DNA of 64,000 nucleotides from Primulina eburnea (GCF_022965805.1 NC_133103.1:26526195-26590194), one strand, 5' to 3'. Counted from the stretch's first letter, positions 23,255 through 34,429 are shown. Notes: generated by a model from the sequence alone, not told the origin. Program-made: numbers and translations.

Positions 23255-23520
23255 GACATCACCGCACCCGCGGTCCTTACTGCTAGCGTACCCTGCGGTC
23301 TTTATTTCAGCATTTTGAGTAGAATTGCCGTAGACACACCGCACCCGCAGTGTAGAGGTCACCGCACCCGCGGTAAGATTGGCACCGCACCCGCGGTCGT
23401 CATTTTCAGAATTCTGATTGGATTGCCGTGAGCTTAGCGCACCCGCGGTGGAGGAAGGAGCGCACCCGTGGTCGTGTACAGTAGAAGCATGTTTTCGAGA
23501 TTTTAATGATATAAGTAATA
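23255..23520 (+). promoter_or_regulatory. U3 motif cluster ACCGCACCCGCGGT plus TATA-like site (element C)
   Basis: Four exact GCACCCGCGGT words and variants (GCACCCGCAGT, GCACCCGTGGT, ACCCTGCGGT) lie at 23262-23472, then GATATAAGTAATAG near 23507. The 3' LTR has the same cluster at 30086-30297 with a different set of mutated copies. The motif is the same as in element B, although the LTRs otherwise differ. Confidence 0.55.
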
Positions 23521-23678
23521 GATTTGGTCACTTTTCCTTATTCTTTTCTCCTCATTCTCGATTTGTTCTCTCAAGGGAAAGCTAGGGTTCCATTTTCTTC
23601 ATTTCCTTCCTTTGATTCTTGCATCTTGGTGGATTATTGTTGTGAGAGCAAGGTTCTTCTTGGTTCTAGGAAGCTAAG

Positions 23679-23820
23679 GTAAGCTTTTGGTGTTGTTTAT
23701 TCTCGGTTTTGGGGTGAGAGATGATATGGGTTTGTTGATTTTGTTGGTTTTATGGATTAATTGACATGGGTTTTTGGTTATTGAGTTGTTAATGGTGCAA
23801 TATATGGTTTATTGTTGTAG
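23679..23820 (+). other. Intron-like segment in the LTR leader
   Basis: A donor AAG/GTAAGC and an acceptor TTGTTGTAG/GA bound a T-rich 142-bp stretch. It is preserved at 30503-30641 in the 3' LTR. It follows a leader resembling plant 5'UTRs (CTAGGGTTCC, then TCTTC-rich). Splicing is not shown. Confidence 0.4.
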
Positions 23821-24651
23821 GATTACTACCAAGAGTTTAGTTTCAAGGTTCCAAGTGGTTGTAAGTAGGAATCTCATTCCTTGTGCTCACATGATAGTAT
23901 ATGTATTGTGTTTCAATGGTTTTAACATGTTATTCCATTCCATTTGATCCATATTATGTATTGAATTACTTGATTGTATATTTGAGACAATTGAATGTCT
24001 CAATTGTGAAAAAGGGAATACAAGAGAAAAGAGTTTACAAAGTGCTTGATTAAATGCCCCAAAGAGAGTTTAAAATGATTTATGGATTGATAGATACATA
24101 GTCAGAGATTGCAGGCAATTAAGTTGATCAACGACCATAGGCTTATATCCCTCAGAGTTATTGATTTATATCGATGTGATATAGGTACAGAGACAGAGAT
24201 ACTATATAGATATCAATCCAACAGAGAAAAGAGTAATACCATCTTATTGTTATTATGCTACGTTATTCATACTTCAAGAGTTGATGGTATTCAATGTTTT
24301 AAAGTCATGTTTTCAGAGTATGATATGTACATTGCTATGTAGAGTTCCACTTGCTGAGTTTTATACTCATTTCAGTTATTTCATGTGATGCAGATCAGAA
24401 CGACGGACCAGGACGTTGATTGGAGTCGGGGTCATATGCATGAGAGAGGGAAGGAAGAGGAGTTTTGGTGGCATTTTGGCATGATCACATAAATGATATT
24501 TTGTATTTTGGCTTTTATCATTTCATTGATCATGTAATTGCAAATATTTGTAAATGTTTTTATGCTATGAAATTTTAATCCTTCCTCCCTTCAAAGAAAA
24601 TTTTAATTTCCGATGCTATTTTATTAAATTGGGTCGAGGTGTCACATTTAG

Positions 24652-24663
24652 TGGTATTAGAGC
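24652..24663 (+). other. Primer-binding site of element C (one mismatch)
   Basis: TGGTATTAGAGC, six bases after the LTR; the usual site is TGGTATCAGAGC, so one C-to-T change. Confidence 0.75.
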
Positions 24664-24780
24664 ACTGTTCTTCGGACCAATGCATATGACTTCGTCTACT
24701 TTCAACTGTCCGGGTATGTCTTCTTCTACATCTATTCATTGTTATCTATTGATTTGTTTTGTGTGAGCACATTGTAGAGT

Positions 24781-25500
24781 ATGCCTCCTAAGAGGAAAGC
24801 TGTAGAGGGTGAGGATTGTTCTTCCTCTAGAGTTGTCGATGAGTTCGGCAAGTTGTTGAAGGAGCAAGCCAAGGTCCATAGTGAGCAGATTCAGCAGTTG
24901 CTGCGTATGCAAGGTACAGGCCAAGGTAGAGGTCAAGTAAGAGGCCAAGTAGCTCAAGCAGTTGGTATCGATGGCATCTTTACTGCTTTCAAGAGGATGG
25001 ATCCGCCTGAATTTGCAGGTAGCACTGATCCATTGGTAGCTGTCGAGTGGATCAAGGCACTTGAAGCTATTTTCGATCATCTCCACTACGAAGACAAGGA
25101 CAGGATCAGTTGTGCAGTGTTCATGTTATTCAAAGCTGCACGTATTTGGTGGAATGCTACCAAGGTTAGTGTGGACGTTCCAGCATTGAAGTGGCAAGAG
25201 TTCACTGATCTTTTCTATGACAAGTACTTCCCAGACGCACTTCGAGCTAGGAAGGTGACCGAGTTCTTGGAGCTTCGACAGGGAGGAATTAATGTTGATG
25301 AGTACATCTTGAAGTTCGAGGAGGGCTGTCTGCTTGCCCCGTATATTGCTTCCAAAGACAAGGACAAAGGTGCTCATTTTATTCGAGGCCTTAGAGCAGA
25401 GATCCGGAGGGATATCAACATGTCGAAGGCTGTGACATTCAAAGAGATCGTGGCTAAGGCTTTGTTAGCTGAACAAGATGAGAAGGACATTGCCAGATAG
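24781..25500 (+). pseudogene. gag: Element C gag, N-terminal part ended by a stop
   Basis: 239 codons from ATG. A basic start (MPPKRKAVEG) leads to a Gln/Gly-rich stretch and the gag core with ARIWWNA, KWQEFTDLFYDKYFP and LRQGGINVDEY. It stops at TAG (25498-25500), after which the frame reads on into another TAG before the zinc knuckle. It should form the particle, but would be separated from its nucleocapsid by these stops. Confidence 0.85.
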
Positions 25501-26222
25501 AGGCAAGCGATACAGCAGGCCATTGCTTAGAGAGGCCTAGGGTTCAAATCAAAAATGAAATGATCGTTTCAAGGGGAAAGGCAAGATAGAGCCTGAGTCC
25601 TAAACCACCGGCAGTTCCATTTGATCCCGAGAAGCCATTGTGTCCAAAGTGTAGTAGACATCATTGGGGAGAATGCAGATTTGGTACTCATACTTGTTAT
25701 CGATGTGGTACTGCAGGCCATATTGCCAAAGACTGTCCAAGAGGAGCAAGTAAAGAAAAGGTTCAGGGTCGCATCTTTACCATTACGAAGGAAGGTATAA
25801 ATCACGATTCTTCTGTGATCTCTAGCACAATTTTAATTTCAGGCAGAGTAGCTACGACATTGATTGTTACAGGTGCTACTCATTCTTTTATGTCTGAATT
25901 GTTTTTGAGATCTTTGGGTATAGTTCCTTCTGTTCTTCCCCTCCAGTTCAATGTTGTTTTGCCTTCGGTAGATGTGTTGTGCCCGACATCTATTGTGTAT
26001 GCGTGCTCTGTTCAAATTGATGAGCGAGTGGTTTATGCTGATCTGATTGTTATCCCAATGGTTGCATTTGATATTATACTTGGTATGGATTGGCTATCGA
26101 ACTATCGTGCAGTGATTGATTGCGTTGCTAAGACGGTGACATTTTCAGATGATGGCAATAGGGAAAGGTATGCTCGCCAGTGCAGGTACTTCGCTGGTCC
26201 TTCCTTTTATTTCGTGTCTTGA
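25501..26222 (+). pseudogene. Element C nucleocapsid knuckle and protease (catalytic Asp lost)
   Basis: Zinc knuckle CYRCGTAGHIAKDC is preceded by CPKCSRHHWGEC. The protease then reads IVTGATHSF where a retropepsin needs D-T/S-G, so the catalytic aspartate is replaced by valine. The later IILGMDWL flap-side motif is present. An extra A near 26165 (GGGAAAGG; the second duplicate has GGGAAGG) shifts the frame, which ends at 26222. Confidence 0.8.
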
Positions 26223-27230
26223 GGCTAAGAAGTTGCTGTTTAGAGGTTGTGATGGGTTTCTGGCTTCTATTGTTGATATGGATAGAATGGTTAAGTTGGA
26301 TATTGATAATATTGATGTGGTGAGAGAGTTCTCTGATGTGTTTGAGGATGATGTGCCAGGTTTGCCACCGGACAGAGATGTGGAGTTTGTGATTGATCTA
26401 GTCCCAGGTACGGTTCCTATTTCCAAGGCTCCGTACAGAATGGCCCCTACAGAGATGAAGGAGTTGAAGACGCAGTTGCAGGATCTTTTGGATAAAGGTT
26501 TCATTCGATCGAGTTCTTCGCCTTGGGGAGCTCCGGTTCTTTTCGTCAAGAAGAAAGATGGGACTTTGTGGCTGGGTATAGTTCCTTCTGTTCTTCCCCT
26601 CCAGTTCAATGTTGTTTTGCCTTCGGGAGATGCGTTGTGCCCGACATCTATTGTGTATGCGTGCTCTGTTCAAATTGATGAGCGAGTGGTTTATGCTGAT
26701 CTGATTGTTATTCCAATGGTTGCATTTGATATTATACTTGGTATGGATTGGCTATCGAACTATCGTGCAGTGATTGATTGTGTTGCTAAGACGGTGACAT
26801 TTTCAGATGATGGCAATAGGGAAGGTATGCTCGCCAGTGCAGGTACTTCGCTGGTCCTTCATTTTATTTCGTGTCTTGAGGCTAAGAAGTTGCTGTTTAG
26901 AGGTTGTGATGGGTTTCTGGCTTCTATTGTTGACATGGATAGAATGGTTAAGTTGGATATTGATGATATTGATGTGGTGAGAGAGTTCTCTGATGTGTTT
27001 GAGGATGATGTGCTAGGTTTGCCACCGGACAGAGATGTGGAGTTTGTGATTGATCTAGTCCCAGGTACGGTTCCTATTTCCAAGGCTCCGTACAGAATGG
27101 CCCCTACAGAGATGAAGGAGTTGAAGACGCAGTTGCAGGATCTTTTGGATAAAGGTTTCATTCGACCGAGTTCTTTGCCTTGGGGAGCTCCGGTTCTTTT
27201 AGTCAAGAAGAAAGATGGGACTTTGTGGCT
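25916..27230 (+). repeat. Tandem duplication of about 657 bp inside pol
   Basis: Copy 1 (25916-26573) and copy 2 (26574-27230) both run from GGTATAGTTCCTTCTG to a shared GGGACTTTGTGGCTG. They differ at around a dozen positions and by one base of length. The duplication repeats the second half of protease and the start of RT, and breaks the RT just before the CIDYR-type motif in copy 1. Confidence 0.95.
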
Positions 27231-28008
27231 GTGTATTGATTACAGAGAGATCAACAAAGTGACGATCAAGAATAAATATCCGTTGCCACGGATAGATGAT
27301 TTTTTTGATCAGCTGCATGGGGCTACAGTGTTTTCGAAGATTGATATGCGATCTGGCTATTATCAGTTCAAGGTTAGGGAGTCTGATATCCCTAAGACGG
27401 CGTTTCGGACCAGGTACGGTCATTATGAATTTCTTGTGATGTATTTTGGTCTGACCAATGCTCCTTCAGTCTTTATGGATCTGATGAACCGTGTGTTCAA
27501 GCCTTATTTGGATAGCTTTGTCATTGTCTTCATTGATGACATCTTGATCTATTCCAAGACCAGAGAACTTCATGCAGAACACCTCAGAGTTGTTCTTCAG
27601 TTGCTGAGAGAGAAGAGGTTGTATGCTAAGTTGAAGAAATGTGAGTTCTGGTTGGAGCAGATTTCTTTCCTAGGCCATGTTGTTTCGAAGGATGGTATAG
27701 CTGTTGATCCAGCCAAGATTGAGGCGATTCAGAAATTGCCTATCCCTACCACTGTATCAGAGGTACGCAGTTTCCTTGGTTTCGCGGGTTATTATCGTCG
27801 TTTCATTTCAGATTTTTCCAAGATTGCCCTGCCATTAACCAATCTGACGAGGAAGACTGTGAAGTTCGAGTGGTCCAATGAATGCCAAAGTGGATTTCAA
27901 GAGTTTAAAGATAAGTTGACGACAGCTCCTGTTCTTGCATTGCCCAGTGGTTCAGAGGATTTTGTTGTTTTTACTGTGCGTCGAAGAAGGGTCTTGGTGC
28001 AGTGCTGA
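26149..28008 (+). pseudogene. pol: Element C protease/RT with repeated segment
   Basis: A 619-codon frame. RT start ([17 protein letters not shown] to [17 protein letters not shown]) appears twice because of the duplication. After copy 2 the RT continues with [42 protein letters not shown] and the [12 protein letters not shown] connection. It ends at 28008 because one base is lost near 27977, just before the catalytic Asp of RNase H. The frame is long but does not encode a normal RT because of the insertion. Confidence 0.85.
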
Positions 28009-28601
28009 TGCAACGTGGAAAAGTCATAGCCTATGCTTCTCGCCAGTTGAAGGACTACGAGAAGAATTATCCTACGCACGATTTGGAGCTGGCAGCTGTG
28101 GTGTTCGCCCTGAAGATTTGGAGAAATTATTTGTATGGCGAAAAGTGTGAAATTTTCACGGACCACAAGAGTTTGAAGTATTTGTTCTCTCAGAAAGAGC
28201 TCAATATGCGTCAGAGGAGGTGGTTAGAGCTTGTCAAAGACTATGATGTGATGATCAGTTACCACCCAGGGAAAGCGAATGTTGTAGCGGATGCTTTGAG
28301 CCGTAAGTCGAGTTCTTCTTTAAATTCGATGATTCAGCAGCAGTTGTTGTTAGACTTCCAGAGAGAAGAGATAGCTTTGGTGGTTCCGGGAACCATTGCT
28401 CGCTTTTCAGCATTAGTTATTCGTGCTACTTTGACGGACAGGATCCGTAGAGAACATGCCATTGATGTTCAGTTGACTGAGATGAGAGCTAGAGCAGAGG
28501 AGAGAGGTAATTCAGAGTTTGGATTGAACGGAGATGGTTTGGTGACGTTCAGAGGCCGTATTGTGTTCCTGTTGGTGATGATATTCGGCGAAACGTCTTG
28601 A
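28002..28601 (+). pseudogene. Element C RNase H and start of integrase
   Basis: Displaced from the RT frame. [12 protein letters not shown], the [13 protein letters not shown] helix, [13 protein letters not shown] and VVADALSRK are typical gypsy RNase H. It ends at 28601 through another frame change close to the expected [11 protein letters not shown] context at the integrase zinc region. Confidence 0.85.
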
Positions 28602-29836
28602 CAGAGGCACATACCGCGCCATGTTCGATACATCCAGGCAGCACCAAGATGTATCAGGATCTTCGTAGACTCTACTGGTGGCCAGGTATGAAGAAAGATA
28701 TTGCCATGTTTATTTCTCAGTGCCTGACTTGTCAGCAGGTGAAGATCGAGCACCAGAGACCTGCTGGGACATTGTTGTCATTGCCGATTCCTCAATGGAA
28801 ATGGGAGCATATTACGATAGACTTTGTGACTGGTCTTCCCAGAACGCAAAAAGGTTTTAACTCTATTTGGGTTATTGTTGATCGATTGACCAAGACGACG
28901 TACTCCATGAACCAGTATGCCGAAGAGTACATAGCAGAGATTGTTAGACTTCATGGTGTTCCTGTGTCGATTGTGTCTGATCGTGACCCTAGATTTACTT
29001 CAGAGTTTTGGAAGAGTTTGCACAGAGCTATGGGTACACGGCTAGCATTTAGTACAACATATCATCCCCAGAGCTACGGTCAATCAGAGAGAGTTATTCA
29101 GATTCTAGAGGATATGCTCAGAGCTTGTACTATCGATTATCCTGGTAGCTGGGATTCCAAATCGCCTCTTGTTGAGTTTACATACAACAATAGCTACCAA
29201 GCGACTATTGGCATGGCACCGTATGAAGCACTTTATGGCAGAAAGTGTAGATTGCCCTTGTATTGGAATGAGGTTGGTGAGAGGAAGATGTTGGGTCCAG
29301 AGTTGGTCCAACAGACAGCTGATGTTGTTGCTGTTATTCGAGAGAGGATGAAGACAGCACAGTCGAGACAGAAGAGCTATGCAGATGTGCGTCGTAGGCC
29401 GTTGCAGTTTGAGGTTGGCGACCATGTGTTCTTGAAGATAGCACCTCTCAAGGGTGTGATGCGGTTTGGCAAGAAAGGAAAGTTGAGTCCGAGATTCATT
29501 GGCCCATTTGAGATCTTGGACAGAGTTGGTGATCGAGCTTAAAGGTTAGCCTTACCGCCAGATCTTGACAGAGTTCACAATGTTTTTCATGTCTCTATGC
29601 TCAGGAAGTATATTGCGAAGCCTTCCCATGTTCTTCGCCACGAGCCATTGGATTTGACGCCGAATTTAACTTACCAAGAGATTCAAGTTCAGATTCTGGA
29701 TCGCAGAGTTAGAATGTTGAGAAACAAAGAGATCGGCATCGTTAAAGTCCTTTGGAGGAATCATTTGATCGAAGAAGCCACGTGGGAACCAGAGGATGAG
29801 ATGAAAGAGAAATATCCTGAGTTGTTTGCGCAGTGA
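28598..29836 (+). pseudogene. Element C integrase and chromodomain-like tail
   Basis: The zinc region is HPGSTKM to CLTCQQVK. The core has [20 protein letters not shown] and SERVIQILEDML, so the three acidic residues are visible. A short deletion follows VDRLTKT. The frame stops at a TAA near 29540 in a GDRA-RLA context, then continues in frame with HNVFHVSMLRKY and the tail VLWRNH, EEATWEPEDEM to 29836. The tail resembles that of the other chromoviruses here. Confidence 0.85.
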
Positions 29837-29863
29837 CGTCAATTTCGGGGACGAAACTCCTCT

Positions 29864-29876
29864 AAGGAGGGGAGAT
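29864..29876 (+). other. Polypurine tract of element C
   Basis: AAGGAGGGGAGAT immediately precedes the 3' LTR. Confidence 0.85.
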
Positions 29877-31204
29877 TGTAATAGCCAAGCCTGGTGTACG
29901 GTACGGTTTAAATCTCGTATGTTCTTGGATTATTTGGTTTAGATGTTAAGAGTAGTGATTATGGGTCATAGTATGGTTGGTTATCATTATTTTGTGGCAT
30001 TATTGATGTTCATTGATGGTAGTTGTATTGTATCAGCGTTGCGGTTCGATTTTAGTCGCTTTAGAGTTTGTTTTTGCCGTGACATCACCGCACCTGCGGT
30101 CCTTACTGCAGCGCACCCGCGGTCTTTATTTCAGCATTTTGAGTAGAATTGCCGTAGACACACCGCACCCGCGGTGTAGAGGTCACTGCACCCGCGGTAA
30201 GATTGGCACCGCACCCGCGGTCGTCATTTTCAGAATTCTGATTGGATTACCGTGAGCTTAGTGCACCCACGGTGGAGGAAGGAGCGCACCCGCGGTCGTG
30301 TACAGTAGAAGCGTGTTTTTGAGATTTTAATGATATAAGTCATAGATTTGGTCACTTTTCCTTATTCTTTTCTCCTCGTTCTCGATTTGTTCTCTCAAGG
30401 GAAAGCTAGGGTTCCATTTTCTTCATTTCCTTCCTTTGATTCTGGCATCTTGGTGGATTATTGATGTGAGAGCAAGGTTATTCTTGGTTCTAGGAAGCTA
30501 AGGTAAGCTTTTTTTGTTTATTTTTGGTTTTGGGGTGAGAGATGATATGGGTTTGTTGATTTTGTTGGTTTTATGGATTAATTGACATGGGTTTTTGGTT
30601 ATTGAGTTGTTAATGGTGCAATATATGGTTTATTGTTGTAGGATTACTACCAAGAGTTTAGTTTCAAGGTTCCAAGTGGTTGTAAGTGGAATTTCATTCC
30701 TTGTGCTCACATGATAGTATATGTATTGTGTTTCAATGGTTTTAACATGTTATTCCCTTCCATTTGATCCATATTATGTATTGAATTACTTGATTGTATA
30801 TTGGAGACAATTGAATGTCTCAATTGTGAAAAGGGAATACAAGAGTAAAGAGTTTACAAAGTGTTTGATTAAATGCCCCAAAGAGAGTTTAAAATGAATT
30901 ATGGATTGATAGATACATAGTCAGAGATTGCATGCAATTAGTTGATCAACGACCATAGGCTTATATCCCTCAGAGTTATTGATTTATATGGATGGGATAT
31001 AGGTACAGAGACAGAGATACTATATAGATATCAATCCAACAGAGAAAAGAGTAATACCATCTTATTGTTATTATGCTACGTTATTCATACTTCAAGAGTT
31101 GATGGTATTCAATGTTTTAAAGTCATGTTTTCAGAGTATGATATGTACATTGCTATGTAGAGTTCCACTTGCTGAGTTTTATACTCATTTCAGTTATTTC
31201 CTGT
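29877..31204 (+). repeat. 3' LTR of element C, truncated
   Basis: Matches the 5' LTR up to about TTCAGTTATTTC, then changes into element B gag at 31200-31205. The equivalent of 24390-24646 is missing. Confidence 0.85.
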
Positions 31205-31209
31205 GCCTG

Positions 31210-32286
31210 CTACTCAGTCAGAGCGAACACTCTGGCCTGCTGTCTAGGAGGCTGGCTCACTGTCTGGCTCTCTCCTGGCCTCTGCTGTGATTGAGCTGGT
31301 GCTGGCTGAAATGAATGAACTGCAGCTGGTGGTCGTTTACCAGTCTGAGCTACTGATCCAGATGATTCAGCACCCTGCGACCTATGATTATCTCTCTTGG
31401 AACAAACTCTGGCAAAATGTCCCTGCTGCCTACAGATACGGCAACTGCCGAACACTTCTCGGCACTGCTCTGTGGAATGCTTCCCTCCACAAGTGCTGCA
31501 GTAAGGTCCTGTATAGCTCTGGCTCTGTCGAGGACTCCCAGAGCTAGAAGAACTAATTCCTGACTTCTTGAACTGCATCCCTCTAGCCTTCAAGAAGTCT
31601 TTCTTTCTGCCACTGCTGCTGCCACTCTCAAACCGAGAAGGTGGTTGCTGTGATCTCGGTGCGAGAGACACAAATGAAGCTTCTCTCTGTCTCATCAGAC
31701 CGGCTTCGGCTCCCTTGGCTAGATTCAGGGCATCAATAAAATTATTCGGTCTCCCCGTATTCACTAGGGTAAAAATTTCTGGATTCAGGCCATTAAAAAA
31801 CTGATCAGCAATGGCCTCATCATGTTCAGCCACGTGTGGAGCAAACCGCAACAGTGTAGAGAACTTAGCCACATATTCTTCGATATTAAGCTTGCCCTGT
31901 CTCAAGTTGGCAAACTCGGCTCCCTTGCCTTTCCTGTACGACACTGGAAAGAACCTCTGATAAAATTCAGTTCTAAACACATTCCAGGTAATAGTCGTAC
32001 CTCGATGTTCTAATGCCCGCTTGGTTGTGATCCACCAGTTCTTTGCCACATCGTGTAATTGGTGTCCTATCAGTTTCACCCTCCGCTCATCCGTATAATC
32101 CAAGGACTCGAACAGGATCTTAATATCGTCCAGCCAACTCTGACAATCCACTGCTGTCTCAGTACCCTTCAATGTAGGTGGATGGAATGACTGAAATCTC
32201 TTCAATAATGTTTCCATTGGAGTTGCTGTCACATCCATTGGAGGATTCGAAGTACTGCCCTGTTCCGGTACTCTTTGGGGATGCAT
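31210..32286 (-). CDS. gag: Element B gag, essentially complete
   Basis: 358 codons. The order is PMETLLKRFQSFHPPTLKG, a WLDDIKILF segment, AKNWW, VFRTEFYQRFFPVSYR, NIEEYVAKFSTLLRF, a Ser-rich linker, and the knuckle CRICRQQGHFARVC preceded by CSTCGGKHSTEQC. It ends in ALTE and a TAG that is at or beside the deletion junction with element C, so the downstream pol is gone. Element A gag is closely similar but broken. Confidence 0.9.
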   Translation of the reverse strand: MHPQRVPEQGSTSNPPMDVTATPMETLLKRFQSFHPPTLKGTETAVDCQSWLDDIKILFESLDYTDERRVKLIGHQLHDVAKNWWITTKRALEHRGTTITWNVFRTEFYQRFFPVSYRKGKGAEFANLRQGKLNIEEYVAKFSTLLRFAPHVAEHDEAIADQFFNGLNPEIFTLVNTGRPNNFIDALNLAKGAEAGLMRQREASFVSLAPRSQQPPSRFESGSSSGRKKDFLKARGMQFKKSGISSSSSGSPRQSQSYTGPYCSTCGGKHSTEQCREVFGSCRICRQQGHFARVCSKRDNHRSQGAESSGSVAQTGKRPPAAVHSFQPAPAQSQQRPGESQTVSQPPRQQARVFALTE

Positions 32287-32530
32287 ATTTGATTATCAAA
32301 AAGGTTAGCAACCAAATATAACAAATCTGTTTTAGTCCTCCTCTGACCATCTTACTGCTGATCCAGAATCGGCTCTGATTCATTCTCAATAACACAAGTC
32401 TTCAAATCAATTCAGATAAATAGATAAACATGCATTATAAAGCAGTAAATCATGCTAGCAATCAAAAGCAAGGAAAGAAAACTCATTCTACCCCGCTCAC
32501 TATCTCCTATCTCAGTCTAAAGGATCTATC

Positions 32531-32542
32531 GCTCTGATACCA
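32531..32542 (-). other. Primer-binding site of element B
   Basis: TGGTATCAGAGC on the minus strand, five bases from the 5' LTR. Confidence 0.85.
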
Positions 32543-32547
32543 CCTGT

Positions 32548-34429
32548 TGTGGGGACCCGGACGCTAATCATGTTCTTAATCATTATTGGGACAATTTAAT
32601 CAATTACAATAAACAGGGTCTAAATTTTTTCTTTTTCTAAATTGCGGAATGTAATGGGATTCAACCTAATATACATATCAGTATTAAAGTACAAGTCTTG
32701 TACTGTATATACAATCATTCAAACTAAGGTTTAACAACTAAATGTCCAGTATCCAAACCCTATCTCTAATCTAAGTCCGTAGTCTCCACTTTAATCACGA
32801 TCTATCTTCATATCCTCGACCATGAACCTGTCCCACCTTTGTCATGAACACATACAAACACGACAACAGCCGGATAACTCCAGTGAGAATAAAATCCCAG
32901 TATAAACCAATGAAACATGCAATCATATAAACAATGGAAAAGCATGTAACACATATCAGTAATATATATCAAATCTGAAACATAATCAATATAAAAATGT
33001 CAATCAAACTTGTGACTCCACGTCTCAGACTAGACTCAATCCTAGTCTAGGGATCCCGGTTTCCAGATGTTGGTATTCCTATATCGAACATCAGCAATAG
33101 AAGAAACTCCAATTCTATCCACTTCGATATAACCAAACATCCGGTGTTTTGACCTATCCGTCACAGACTGTGGCACTATCGCCAATACACTATCTTGTGA
33201 CATCGTGCAATGTGCCCGTGACGATCCCGCCACTATCAGGCACTTCTGCCACAAGATCACTCGTCTAATACTAGTCTAGTACATGCTTCTATAAATCAAT
33301 AGGACAAGCATATCAATTCAATTCAATGCATATAATAACAAGAGGTATGTGATTTAGGAAAACTCAAGTATATCCTACTCGAGTCGATCTCCCAATACCA
33401 CATTGACTTATACCTTTCTTTCGTTGAAGTTCTGACGTCGTTCCAGTCTGGAGTTCAAAATCTGTCAACCCTCACTCTGGCAAGGACAATATCAATAATA
33501 TCATATCAACATACCGTTCAAATCAATACCAATCTGATTAATCTGGACTTAATTCCAAATAAACGGCATAATGGCACAATCCCGATATCCTGGTCAACTC
33601 AAACATAAGTAATCAATAACAATAACTCATAATCCTCAAGAATACAATATACTATGCTGAAATCTGTATCATCTTAATTCAATACATGCTGGAAATGAAC
33701 AAAATTCGCATATCATACTCGTTCCTTAATCCGGTACCAACTATATGTACTCCTTCATCTCAACAACATATACTATCAAGCATATATGGATTTCTCCAAC
33801 ACATACATATAAAAACATGCTGTAAAGTATTAAAACATGTACCCTTTCGAAGCCCTTGTCAAGAGGAACAAGAATCTCAACTCTGATTGAAAATCGTACG
33901 GCTAGATCTTTCACACTTCAAAATCTAAACTATAATGAAGTTGGGGTTTTTTTGAATGTTCATCTCGGTCTTGCTGCTGAAGGTGGTGAGGGAAATGAAG
34001 ACAACACATTATATTGCATGGCTAAGGGCAAGTGTCGTATTTTTCATTCAACACGACGCACCGCGGGAGCGCTCATTATTTGACCTGCAAGTGCGCTAAG
34101 CTTACTGATCCACACTCAAAATTGCAGAAGCGACGACCGCAGGTGCGCTATCCTTTCTACCGCGGGTGCGGTCTGGTCTCTGTTCAATTACCGCAGGTGC
34201 GGTGGCTTTTCTGGCGCGGGTGCGGTACGCCTACTGTAAACCTTCAACATTTCATGATAAACGACTGCGTGTGCACTGTCGTTTGAACCGCGGGTGCACT
34301 GTCTCGGCTGTCCAACAATATATTTTGCAACTAAAATTGAATCGCAACGTCGCTTCTTCGGCCTTCGATAAATACATCAATTCATGCATTAATAATTGCT
34401 GATTACCAACTCACATGTCGGGCATTACA
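32548..34429 (-). repeat. 5' LTR of element B
   Basis: 1882 bp, plus strand TGTGGGGACC to GGGCATTACA, then AGAAA. The motif cluster near 34055-34300 keeps more CG dinucleotides than the 3' copy (for example CCGCGGGTGCGGT against CCGTGGGTGCGGT). Confidence 0.9.

Larger units (their letters stand above)
23051..24646 (+). repeat. 5' LTR of element C
   Basis: 1596 bp. It holds the GCACCCGCGGT cluster, a TATA-like site, a leader with CTAGGGTTCC, and an intron-like segment. The 3' copy starting at 29877 matches until about 31200. Confidence 0.9.
23051..31204 (+). mobile_element. Gypsy chromovirus C, truncated at its right end
   Basis: The 5' LTR 23051-24646 (TGTAATAGCC to GTGTCACA) and 3' LTR from 29877 surround a priming site, gag, protease, RT, RNase H, integrase, chromodomain tail and polypurine tract. 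The 3' LTR stops near 31204, missing about 260 bp, and joins the gag of element B, so no right duplication can be matched; the left flank is CATCT. The polyprotein carries stops, frameshifts and a 657-bp tandem duplication. Confidence 0.9.
19581..34429 (-). mobile_element. Gypsy element B, nested in element A and split by element C
   Basis: LTRs 19581-21458 and 32548-34429 are flanked by AGAAA (19576-19580 and 34430-34434). It is closely related to A in gag and pol but differs in U3. Its retained interior is 21459-23050 (integrase, chromodomain) and 31205-32547 (gag, priming site). The middle (RNase H start, RT, protease) is missing, removed with the right end of element C. Confidence 0.9.

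Noticed and set aside
26149..28008. 619-codon frame as a possible new fusion protein
   Set aside because: It is RT with a tandem duplication of its own segment, followed by a frameshift in RNase H.
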